Below, piece by piece: positions 1 to 11,810 of a stretch of 64,000 bases of DNA. Source of the stretch: Pterobdella sp. o SKG-2022 (Eukaryota > Annelida > Clitellata > Hirudinida > Piscicolidae); assembly GCA_964035795.1 (NCBI GenBank), contig OZ038322.1, positions 21,120,674 to 21,184,673 on the forward strand, in the 5' to 3' direction. Position numbers and translations under genes: made by a program. The notes beneath the pieces are model-generated. The model did not search any database, was not told where the DNA came from, and saw nothing but the letters and a program-made list of their open reading frames with translations. Positions within the stretch are counted from its first letter, which is position 1; every line of letters begins with the position of its first letter.

Positions 1-250
1 TTGAAAACGCATCTATTATAGTTGGGGTTTGTTGTCATTTAGTAATCTCTTAATTTTCCCTATATTTTTTCATATAGTTCAAAATATTTTAGCTTTCATA
101 TTTATTTGAACATGCTATTTATTTTCAACCAAGCAACGTGAGCCTTATATACATTTATTTGCAAACACATGAGTATCAATAAAAAATATAATTTTTTGCA
201 ATCTATTAAATAAACTATTTCTCAAACCAAATTCATTTTTTTATATAACT
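1..250. other. 3' flank/UTR of the unc-4-like gene
   Basis: AT-rich DNA just beyond the stop codon of the minus-strand homeobox gene. Read on the minus strand it contains AATAAA-type signals (plus-strand TTTATT near 101 and 118), so it probably holds the 3' UTR and polyadenylation site. No other coding signal is seen. Confidence 0.5.
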
Positions 251-3200
251 TCATGACTCCAAAAGCCTCATAATGCTGAAGCCAAGACCATCAAGTTTTG
301 AAACTTGGTTTCGATTTGCTGGTGCTGATTGGCTTATTTTCTTATGGTTTCCATCGTCGTTTGAAGGATTTTTAAAATTTTCATCCTTCTCAACACTATT
401 CAAAGCATTACAAAAAATGCTCGATTTGATTTCATTTTTTGCGGCATTTTTGATGTAATCGTCATCTTCACAATCACTATCCACTGGGTTTTTATTTATG
501 TCATTTTCTTCATTGTTACTGCTTTTATTTAAAATGCTTTTCAGCAAAACTTGACGATTTTCAAAAGCATCCGAAAGAGTCATCTGATTGGTTGACTGGC
601 TTGAAGGGGGTGGTGCTATGAGAGGGGAGTTTTGTTCCACGCTTGAAGCTTCTGTTGTTTCTTTTTGATCGATTAAATCGTTGTCATCATCGATTTCAAT
701 GTATTCATCGTCATCAGTTTTTCTCTCTTTGTTAACATTTAACTCTTCAGATTCGGGACGATCAATCATATGCGATTTTTGAATGAAATTCACGAAATTA
801 ATTTTTTTTTCAAATTTTTTTCTAAACTCGATAATATCTTCAAATTTTCTTTTATCGTTTTGTTTTATTTCAAAAGACTCTTGCTCAAACGAGATATTTG
901 TCCTTAATATTTCATCATATGGGTTTTGCTTGTTTTTCATTAATCTATCATATATTTTTCTTTTTTTCCTTTCTTCTTTTTTCATTTCTTTTTGTTTTAA
1001 TTCTTCTTCACTCAAAGGCACACCACTACACGAACGAGGCTGATCATGGTGGGATGGCCGACCCGGGCCTTTCTTTGTGTTCTCGCGCTTGCGCCACTTC
1101 GCTCTTCGGTTTTGGAACCAGACCTGAAAAACAAATTGTTGAATTTTTTGTTAGTTTATTCATTTCGAAGATTTTTTATTATGTATATTTATAGTATTTT
1201 TTAATTTAGGTACTAAATGTTTTGCTATAAAAAAGCTGAACCTTAAAGCAATTAAGAACTTAAATTTAAATTTAAAAAAGCTAAAAAAGTCGGCACAATG
1301 CAGTTGAAAAAATACAATTAGAAAATTAAATCGCAAACTTAGCCTTAGTAATTATTTGTCAAACAAAGTTTTAAAGCGCATTTGTAAGAGTGAATAAAGA
1401 TATTTCAAATAGCTTGAACAAAAGCCTTTTGGATGTACATTGTGTGGCAACCTATTGTAGGATTTAATAGTGCTTTACGCTAATTACACTGCTCTTGTTA
1501 AAAAATGAGATGCACATTTTCTGCTATATTATCTTTCAAGTCCCGTTTCACTTTAATGCATCTTAATAGATGCCATTGCTTGTGCAAATTTGAGATTCTT
1601 AATATATCTTTATCAAAACTGTTGACAGCATTTTTAAATGCACTTTTTGGTTATACTTAACATGAAGAGGCTTTGTTTACTTTTAAAAACATTGTGAATG
1701 ACAACTAATTTTTTATCGTTAAATACAATTTGATTTTTGGATCGTTTGAATAACTTCCTATATCGAAACTTTTTTTTTATTCAAATTTCATTTCGAAAGT
1801 ATTGTTACATTTAGAATTCTTAAGTTTTGTCATCATTCAAAAGTGCAACCATTTATGACATTAGCGTCTCAATTCAAATTTAAAATTCAAGATTTTTGCA
1901 AACGCATTTCATTCATGCGTGCTTGGCTTTTAAATTTAAAGCAAATTTTAGCTTCAAACAATTTCATTCGAAAGTTATTTTTTCAAAAACTTCATGCTAA
2001 AGAGGCGATCTATTGAACAACTCAATAATAAAAACAATTGAAAACTCTCATTTCAATGCATTATACAATTCACCAAAGCAGTGCTCACTTGAATTCTCGA
2101 CTCTGCTAATTCCAGTCTCAATGCCAGGGACTCGCGCATATAGACATCAGGGTAGTGGCTTTGATGGAAGGCTCGCTCTAACTCTTCCATCTGCCACGCA
2201 CTGAAGTTTGTCCGCATTCTCTTGAGTTTGTTCAACTCTTCATCGTCTTCATTCAATGTCTTGTGATTTTCTTGTTCTGTTTGTTTGTTTCTGTTTCTTT
2301 CTAGCATCTCTTTTCTGTTGTAGTAGCTGCACAAACCATCTGAAAGGTTGTTTTAAAGGTTTTTTGTGAATTTTAAATTTAATAATGCGTTGATGTTCCA
2401 TCAAATAGATTAATTCAAAAAGGATTTGTGAGTTTTTCAGTTTTTTTAATAATAATAATATAAATAAACTAATAATAAATTTGGCGGAAATTTTCATTTA
2501 GAGTTACGTGTTTTGTGCTATAAATATAGAACAAACTTTTAAGCACTTTCAAGAAAAGACAATTACATCAAATATCCTCTATTGAGATGAAACGGTTGTA
2601 ATGGGTATATCAGTGACACGAAAATAAAAAAAACAAAGAAAATTCAAATTGTTATAAAATTATATCAAAGTTTTATCTTTTTTTTTCTGAAAGCCTTTTC
2701 TTGATTTTTTTATAAAATTATTCTTTTTTACCGTGATATAAAATCATTAATACTTCTATAAAATTTTTCATTTTTTTGCACATTGTTATTGATATTGTTG
2801 TCTCAGTGACACTAAACGAGCTGCCATTCACAACCAAACTAATCGTTTCTTAAATACATTTGCTGAAACACTTCATGGTAAAATATGGCGCTATGGTAGG
2901 ATGCTATAGGATACTTTTAATGAAGATTTTGATAGGGTATTGATAGTTCTACGAAACTCCATTATAATTTTTCTCCGATTGATTACTTAATCTTCTCGAT
3001 AACGCTTTGATTTTTCAAATCTCATTTACAGGGAAATAATGAGCATTAAAAATTATTTACTTCTCGATTTTTAAAGTTATAAAAAAATTTTTTTTTAATG
3101 ACACAAATGCACATAATTATACATATAAAAATAAAATATATTTTTTGATTTTTTTTAGATATTCATAACCATTAGTTTTATTTATTACTTGATTACTCTT

Positions 3201-6200
3201 TTATCGCTTATTTACCAGTCACCAAGTAGCACACATCAGTTCAAATCTTCAAACACTACTAGGTATTTATATGGCATACAAACGTCGTTACTATCTGCCT
3301 CATCACCGTTGCATCATTATTATTATTGCTATCACTTCTTATCATTATAACATCAACATATCTACCAAGGCATGCCAGGGATCATGTATTGAAGCGTTAC
3401 AGTCATTTTAAATTAGGTTTATAAACTATAGGAGTTTTCAAATAGTTTGGATAACATTAATTTTTAATCGTTCCACAATTATATATTGTGAATAATTAGT
3501 ACCAAAATTGTGAATAAATTCTATATCACCATCAGGTAACTAATTAGTGACTTGAGGATGACATAGAATATATCGAAAAGATTCGTCAAAATTAAAAATT
3601 TGAATATTGTGGTGGTTTTAGGATTCACTATTATAAATAACCTTAAATAAGCAATGTTGGTTTTTGGAACATAAAATATATACTAAAAATCGTCTTTATT
3701 GGAGAAGTGCTATCTGTATCGAGCTGTTTTAGCGATTCCTTACAAGTTTGCGTGACACATTGGTGCACTGATTAATTTAATAACGTTTTCTTGTAGTGTG
3801 TGTCTGGAAGAAAGACAAAAGAAAATTATTTTTATTTAAACTTTTATTTGACGGAATTTTATATGTGGTTTATCTGTTTTTTTTTCTGTTCTCTTCATCA
3901 AATATTTTTAAAATTTTGTTTTTTTATATAAATTGAAGCAGTATTCTACAATACATGAGGTATGAAGGGGAAAAAAGTTTAAGTTGCATCAAAAAACGAA
4001 ACTTTTCTGTTCAAATTCTAAGATCTACTTTAAATAAATACAATTTTTTTACTTGTGGGTTTGTACCAAATCGTATCAAAATATGCTTTAATAAATATTG
4101 TTTTTACAATTATTTTCAAAACACAAGAGTTCTTGATCAAAAAAAATATTAAAAAAAGAAACAAGCTTAAAACGAAAAAAAATATTTTCAAATCAACAAT
4201 TAAAAAAACAGTGAAAAGCATTAAAATGACAATAATAACAAGAACGAAACACCGTGAAGAATTAACAATCGTTTAAGAGCCACTAATTGCATATCACATA
4301 ACAGACACCTCCTTCAAAGGTTCCTAATCATCTTATCAACTGTTACGTCCATGCCTCTCTATCTGTGCATTTATTTATATATGCCTTTCACCTTGATTTA
4401 TTTATGTAAATGATGTGCGAGCAATGGGAAGGAATTAATGATACGAAGTGCTTCATTGGAATTATTCTTTTTGTGTGAGTTATCACAAGTGCCATTGGTA
4501 TAAAAGGAAAAATTAACTTCTTAAAATTTGAGACATTTAGTTGTTTTTTAATTCATTATTGATAGCACCTAGCGATATTTTGAATGGTTCGCTAATCAAC
4601 ACACGCTATTCTTCATGCTTACAGATCCTTTCCACATGACAGCTCCCAATCAAAGTGTTTATTTCTATTGGTTGAACCAATGCTCATAAAATCAATATTT
4701 TTAACGTATTCATTTATTTTTACATTTCATTTAATTTCCCGAACCTTCTATCTGTATTCATAGTTTTGTTTTAACTTTTTTATAGTTGGTTTCTGTTATG
4801 CAAGACTCGATCAAAAAGTTAATGATAAAACTCAAGTGTGAAAAATGACCATAGAATGTTTTCATTACATCGGGTCCAACTTTAAATACTGATGTTCAAT
4901 AAAAAATAGGCAATCTATATGAATTAACAGGTTAGTATTAGAGATTTATGTAAACAGTTAGTTATAATGTCCAATCTGTATAATATCAAATAGTAATTAA
5001 GTAGGTGAGACTGGGATTATGCATAAGTTATGACTTCAAAGTTTCGGGTACAAAGCCTGCATCGAAGCAGAAACAAACAAACCATGAGTAATTGCATTGT
5101 TTTGCCATGCACAATTAGCATTATTTTAAATAGTACAAGCGTTCGATAGAGGATATTAGAAAATTGTTTTACGGATTTTTTTATTTTTTGAATTGATAGT
5201 TTATTCGGTTTATTTTAAAAAATTTTTACTCACAAATATCATTAAAAACAAACTTTTAGCTTCTAATAACTCAACCTCACTTAAATAAAAATTGAAATCT
5301 CTTGCAAATGTTTCGACAACTTACTAATCAACGGAAAGAAGATTAAAAAATTCTATTTAGCCAAAGTATTCAGTCTAATTCAATGCGAAACAAGCACTTC
5401 TATTAGGGTGATAGCGAAGTGATAGAAAGGCCAGAGGGTATTTTTTTGATGTTGAGGCATTTGATGGGTTTTGTTTATTTCACTTCTTTTGATTTTCTTG
5501 CCCTTCAACTATTTGTAAGACCTTCTTTAGCATATTTATTTCTTATTTAAATCGTTTAGTTTTCATCTTTTTGTGAATTTTTTTCGATTTTTTATGGTTT
5601 TAATTCAAAACTAGTATAAAGTTTTGATTATTTGCTCAATATTGTTCTGTATTGAAGTTTTTTAATTGCTCATAAAAGCTCATTTTTGTTAATTAAAAGT
5701 GAAAGCAATTGTTGTTTTAATTAATCCAAAACATTTTCATCTCACAAAGCAGCAAAGCTTAGACATAATAAACAACTATATTGGTCCTTACATCATTCTT
5801 GAACACATACTCATATCTATTAAACAAATTTCAAAATAAATTAAACTAATAGAAAATTAAAAAATTTTAAGTCATACATGTGATTGAATAACTTGTATAT
5901 AATGTCGCTTAAATACATTTCATTCATTTATCTACACCCCAAACTTCATTTCTAGACTTCTTCAAATCGTTATGTTTAAACCAACATAAAGCAAAAGAAC
6001 TTCAATAGTTCATAATATAATTTTTTGCAATATAGATTGATGGTTATAATGATTGGCTATATCGACAAACATTCAACCCAACTCAATTAGTTATATGTTT
6101 GTGTGTGGCTCGGCCAAAAGCGTGTTATGATTAATTCCACTATTACCATTTCAGTCATTATCTTTATTATTGGATTTATTATTTTTTCATTATTTATTTT

Positions 6201-7777
6201 TTTGTATTGCAATTTTCGATATATTTTCACTGATTACTTATTTGTACAGATTTATATTAAAATTAAATATTATTTTTTGGTAAAATATTATTTAAAATAA
6301 CATAATGGTTATTGAGTTTATTGCATTAAAAGCTAATCATTTTCATGTTCGCTATAGCTTACGTGTGGTAGTTTGTCTATGGTGGAGATTAAAGAAACTT
6401 GTATAAACAGACGATAATTGAGAAAAATTGATGGTCATTAGCACGCGAAACTAGTAGGGATGTTAAACATGATGGGTGACTGTAGTTTGAAAGATTATTT
6501 CATATTATATAGGTATAACTGGAAAATTTGAATAGCGTTCAACTTTTAATGATTAATTGTTAATTTTGGTAATTGTATGTTTAGGTTAGCTCAAAACTAC
6601 TAACTGATGAGGAAAATGAATGGGATAGTTATGAGGCAAATGCAAGTGATATTTTCTCAAAATCTCAAATTGTTAAAACAAAAGTATAGTTTTCTAAAAA
6701 TTTTATATTTATAATATAGCTATATTTTGTTTTTCATTGTAAGTTTTAAAATATTTTTCATCCATTCTATACCGATCCCGTTTGGCATTTGAAACAATGA
6801 ATGAAAAAATTCATTGTAAGTTTTCAATGAAGAATCTGATTAATAGTGGAAGTAATAATGAACTAAGAGAATGTTCAAAGCTCTATATATTCACAATAAA
6901 GAATCGATCAATAGTTTAAAATAATTTGGCTACTGTTTGTGCAAGAGATTTAAAATTGTTTTGTTGTATGAAGCTATTTTTTTAGCTTTTATTTTTCGTT
7001 TTGATACATTTTTTCGTTTTGGAGTTTTGAATTTTACTTTGGGAATTTCAATATGGTAGATTCTTTTAATTTTTTTAAAAAAATGTCTAACTTAAAACGA
7101 TAAATACTAATATAAGTTCACATTTAAATGAGCAAGGACGCAAGAAATTTTAAAAAAAAACCTTGATAAGGGGAGAAGTTGTTAATGACTGTTTGTTGGA
7201 ACATGCTGGGAAACATGTCATCGGCGTTGAAGTTGCCGAGATTGTTGTTCACGCACGCTTCGAGGTGTTTCAAATGGCATTCAGTACTCTTCTTTGTGTT
7301 GGCACTCTTTTCATTCTCAGAGTTTGTTTTGTCGGAGTCTTGGTCGAATGCAGTGCTGTGTTTGAAGGATTGTGCAGTGTTGTTTGATTCGTTCTCAAAT
7401 TCACATTGTAAGTTTTTTTCTTGTTTAACAGAGAGAAACTTTGAAAGTTTTACTTCGTTTTTTTCTAAATTTCCACTTTTGGCTTTTGAAAATTTTTTTG
7501 CAAATTGATTTTGAATTATTTTTCTTTGTTGAAATTGTAAAAGTTGGAAAAACTTTAGTTGGTTTTGCTTGAAATTGAGCAAATAATGATTGAGCTGTGG
7601 CTGGCCAGAGAAAGGGAGGTTGTTGGACACCCAGTGTGGCTTGCCATCAAACTCAAAAGCTTGAAACTGTGATTGTGCTGAATGGAGTTTGGGTGTGATG
7701 AAATGTTGAGGTTCTGTATGGTTGGAAAAGTTTCCTTTAGGATGCATCAGATGGGCCAAAATGAAAGGGTTCAACAT
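251..7777 (-). CDS. unc-4: Unc-4/UNCX-type paired-like homeobox transcription factor
   Basis: Sequence-specific transcription factor of the nucleus. Three coding exons: 7162-7777, 2089-2339 and 251-1123; phases agree and the sum is exactly 580 codons (579 aa). The start is the first ATG of the first exon. The homeodomain is residues 244-303, with Q50 in helix 3 ([12 protein letters not shown]) and an intron exactly between HD residues 46 and 47, as in many paired-like genes. Right after it comes the [10 protein letters not shown]...CSG..P block, which is diagnostic of the Unc-4/UNCX family. The N-terminal exon is low in complexity (Q, N, K, F rich). The C-terminal region is acidic and ends with FSIMRLL (571-577), resembling an EH1 Groucho-binding motif. 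Unc-4 proteins are repressors specifying motor neurons in other animals; that role is inferred here. The first intron is 4.8 kb, the second about 1 kb; small reading frames in them look like chance. Confidence 0.92.
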
Positions 7778-8583
7778 CTTGTGAAGGGCTTTTCAAAAAT
7801 TTTTTTCTGCGCTAATAAATTACAATTGATTATTGTAAAAGATTGAATCAAAAGTTGAGTTGTTAAAATAAAGTTTTTATATTATTTTTTGATCAAAAAA
7901 TAATTGAACAGTTTAACAACTTATTATATAGAACTCTATCAAAGAATCATTGAATACCAGGTGCCAGAGAATTATTATATCGACCAATAAAATTACGTTT
8001 CATAAAACTTGGGCGGAGTTTGGCACAATTAAAGAAATTCTATTGGATTAATATTAATTGTTAAGCATGTTATTTATATTTGGAAATGTATGAAGTTTTA
8101 AAGACGTGTTAACAAACACAGTTTTGTGTTTATTTCGTGATGAATAAACACTTTTAAGCCGCTTCAAGGCAACATTCCCCTACATAAGTACCAAGTGACA
8201 GATTGCAATTGTAGTGAATAAAATAAACCTATAAGTTGAGCACAAATTTTTATATCATTTCTTTAAATCTTATTTAGATTTATATATATTCGATTTTTTT
8301 TTCCAATAATTAAAATCATTCATAGTTATAAAGTAAATGCCGACAAAAAGAAAACTATGATTAGGAACCAAATTAAATAAAACATGTTAATTGTTTAGTG
8401 TTAATTATTAGCTACATATCGTGAAACACGTTTGTTGGATTAAAATTCAATGGTTCCACCACTAATTGGATCGAGTTCAATTATAAGCCTTCATAATTAT
8501 TTTCTGTAATTTTCATTCTTGTTTTATAATATTCAATTTATGCTTCTTTTTATCCTTTATATATATATAATTAATTTTCGTCT
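7778..8583. other. Intergenic, upstream of unc-4-like gene
   Basis: AT-rich sequence between the unc-4 start codon and the 3' end of the retrotransposon. It should contain the 5' UTR and part of the promoter of the homeobox gene. A short TA microsatellite near 8560-8575 directly follows the retrotransposon stop codon and is probably its simple-repeat tail. I see no gene. Confidence 0.4.
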
Positions 8584-11269
8584 TTAGACATAATCACAAT
8601 TAACAATGAGTCCCAATAATTCCTCGATACGCATCTTTATCAATTTTTCAATGTTGTCCATGTTTAATTTGAGAGAGTTCATGCCATTTATTAATGTGTT
8701 GAGAAAAGTTGATAGTGGTCTGCCTCTTTTTCTCTTGGAATTCTTTAGGGCTTTTTCCAAAATGTTTTTTGCTGGCGGGTCGTTACGGCATATGTGTCCC
8801 AGCATTTTCAACCTTCTCAGTCTCACTTCTTGGTGCAGAGGTGGTATGACGGAGTCGCATTTTTCGTTTTTCATAACATTTGGCCAATGAACTTTTTCCA
8901 ATCTTCGTATGTGCTTTCTTTGGAAGGAGTCTATTGTACTTCTGATGCTTTTAGAGTCTGCCCAAGCACTGCAGCCATATAGGAAAATTGAGAGAACATA
9001 AGCTTTATAAATTCTTATTTTTTTCTCTATACTTATCCCACTCTTCCAAATTGGGTTTAATCTGTTCATCGCTAGAGTTGCCAGAGTTTTCCTTTTTTGA
9101 TGTCCTCACATGTACCGACGTAGCTTCCAAGGATTTTCATTGTCTTCCACACAGTGTTTTCTTCATTAATCAGCTTTTCTTCCGTTTTACTTTTTTTGAG
9201 CGTAAGACCCCATTTGAGGAATATTTCATCTAGTTTAATGTCACTTGGTGAGACGAAATTTACGTCATCGGCGTAAATGAGTTCATAGGAGTTTTCTGGG
9301 TAGGTGGTTCTTATCTCTTTCATGCATGCTTCTAGGTATACCTTGAACAAGACAGGGCTCAGAGCATTTCCTTGAGGGCATCCTACGTTTGTGGTAAAGC
9401 TTTTGCAAGTGTTTTTATTGTATCTTATGGCTAAGATGGTGTTTCTTAAAAGAAGTTCGATTATTTTGAGTTCAGATTCTGGGATTATAGTGCTTAAAAT
9501 TTCTGTTTTTTTCTGTTTATGGTGTCGAAAGCAGATGACAGATCAATGCTAGTTATTTTCATTGTACATCCTGATTTCACTTTGTCTTCAAGTGCTATTT
9601 TATGAGCCCATAGGATGTCTGTTGTTGACCTAGTTGGTCTGTATGCTGCTTGGGTAATGGGAAGGTCTTATTCTATTGAGTATTATTAATGATAAGAGTT
9701 TTCTTATTGTGTTTAGTAAGATGACAGGCCTTGTGTTTACTGGAGAAAAAGGTTTGCTCTTTTTTTTTATTGGTATAATAATGCCATGGTTGAAGATTGA
9801 TTGAGAAAAATTATTGCTTTGAAGTTCTTTGTTTACTGCTACTGTAAGTGTTTTTTTCATATTTGTTCCTAAGAGTTTGAGTGCTTCACTGAAGATGTCT
9901 TCTTCTCGAGATTTGTTGGTTTTCAGTTTCTTTATAGCATTTTCTACTTCAAAAATATTTATTTCATTTATTTTGCTATTATTGTATTGTTGTTTTTTGA
10001 AAATTTGCTTTTGTAATGTTGCATGAGATCTTTCATTTTGAGTGGTTTTGCAGTTGTATTACTTTTGATACTCAATTCTTAAATAGCTGCATGTATTTGT
10101 CTGTTATAGTCTAAGGTTTCTATTATTTTGAGTTTTGTTTCCAGTTCATTATTGTATAGTTCAAGACATCTATTTTTTATTTGAGTTTTGATTTTGTTCT
10201 TTTGTGTTTTGAGGTTGTTGATTTTATCAATTTCTGTAGAATTTTCTATTAGGTTTCTTAGGTTTTTTTGTTTATCAGCCAGTGTGTGTAGCTCGTGGTC
10301 TTCATGTCTGTTTGATGGTGTTTTTTTGGATGACTTTTTGAAGCAAGTATTTGATACTTGTTTTATGCTTATTGAAATTTCTCCAAGTGAAGTTGCTTGG
10401 CTTGTTTCTATTGATTTTTTGTAGGCTTGTTGGGTGATAAGGTCTTGGAAATTAGGTTTTTTATTTTAGTTTTTTGATTGGTTGGCCCAACATTGATATG
10501 GTTTGGGGTTTTGAATTTGAACTATTAACAAGTTATGATCACTCTGAGTAAGAGTTCCTCTGTATGTGTTACTGTCTTTGAGGAACTTTTTCAGTTTTTG
10601 GTGAATTAGATGAAATCTATTACATTGTAGACTGTTTTGCCTTTCAGATGACCCACCAAAGTAGTTTTCTTCTTTGATTGCTTTTTGAAGGCTGTGTTGG
10701 ATGCAAAAAGGTTGTTTTCTTGCATGAACTCTTCCAAAATCAACTTATTGTTATTCTGGCAATCTTTGTTATGACCTCCTTGTGTACTTGACTTATTTTT
10801 CCCAATTTTACTGTTGAAATCTCCACCTATAAACCATATATTTGATTTGAGATTTTTCATACATGATTTGAGATGTATATAGAATTCTTCTAGTTCTTCT
10901 GGTTTTGAAGATGCTAGTATGTTGGTTGAGGCGTACACGTTGATGATGTCTATTTTTTCCTTATTGTTTGATTTCGAGGTAAGCTGGTAAAAGCACACAC
11001 GTTTTCCATATTCTGTTATTTTTGTAAGTTGGAATATTTTCGAATTATAACATATTCCTAAACCATAGAACTTGTCAGAATTTGTTAAAGTTATTGTGTG
11101 GCTGTTTTTTGTTGTCGTGAAGTTCGGAGCATTTCGTTTCTTGTAGGAGATAAAAGTCGAGTTTGAAGGACGCATTATCTTCCAGCAGACAATTTTGCTT
11201 GAATTTATTTGTTAATCCTCTTACATTGAAAGTTGAAACGTTCATTGTAACTGTCGTAGATGTTTCCAT
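8584..11269 (-). mobile_element. Decayed APE-type non-LTR retrotransposon (LINE), RTE-like
   Basis: Reading minus strand from 11269 downward there is an apurinic-type endonuclease (NVRGL, LLQETK, GGDFNSKIG; roughly 11269-10606), then reverse transcriptase pieces: NTRPVILLNTIRKLL near 9750, DLSSAFDTINR near 9540, GCPQGNALSPVLF near 9370 and the catalytic YADD near 9260. A C-terminal domain (YGCSAW, RRLKMLGH, KRGRP; 9069-8584) follows. The order EN-RT-C-terminal domain and the short microsatellite tail suit an RTE-like element, though clade placement is tentative. The frame shifts several times (for example near 11.1 kb, 10.6 kb and 9.07 kb), so it cannot make a full polyprotein: a dead copy. 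No ORF1 is seen upstream. Confidence 0.85.
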
Positions 11270-11810
11270 TTAAGCTAATTTTATCAGAACTAGCACCACG
11301 TTAGAGGCAGAAACCGGAAATTTTTATCCTTTAACTAATAAAAAATTTTTTGGTTTAACATTTGTTCATTTCCATCAAATTTTTTTTTATTTTCATGAAA
11401 TTTAAGCTAACTTTTTATTTTGTTTTGTATATTTTTTATTCACATATTCCGCACTCTACTGAACCAAAATTTTAATTAAAATCAATCATTCATCTACCGC
11501 CATTGATTCGGGCTGTCACTAACCTACCATTAGATTCTCCTCACAACTGTTGCTTCCCACCATCATATCGACCTTATATCAATATTTTTTCTCAATGTAT
11601 TTCAAGTGAGAACAAAATTTTTTTGATTTTTTTTTCATATTCAATTTTTTCGTGATTTTTTGTTAACCCAGACTAGTGAAAATTCAGTCAAACTTTTTAA
11701 ATTTAAATTTTAAATCGTATATTAAAAACCAAATAAACGATATTTTAAAAAAATCCTTTTCCACATTATCTTGTAACAGAACACTATATGACTGAAACTT
11801 GGCTGACGGA
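11270..11810. other. Intergenic between LINE and tektin 3' end
   Basis: AT-rich sequence with no coding signal; the part next to 11810 is the likely 3' UTR of the tektin gene. Confidence 0.4.
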
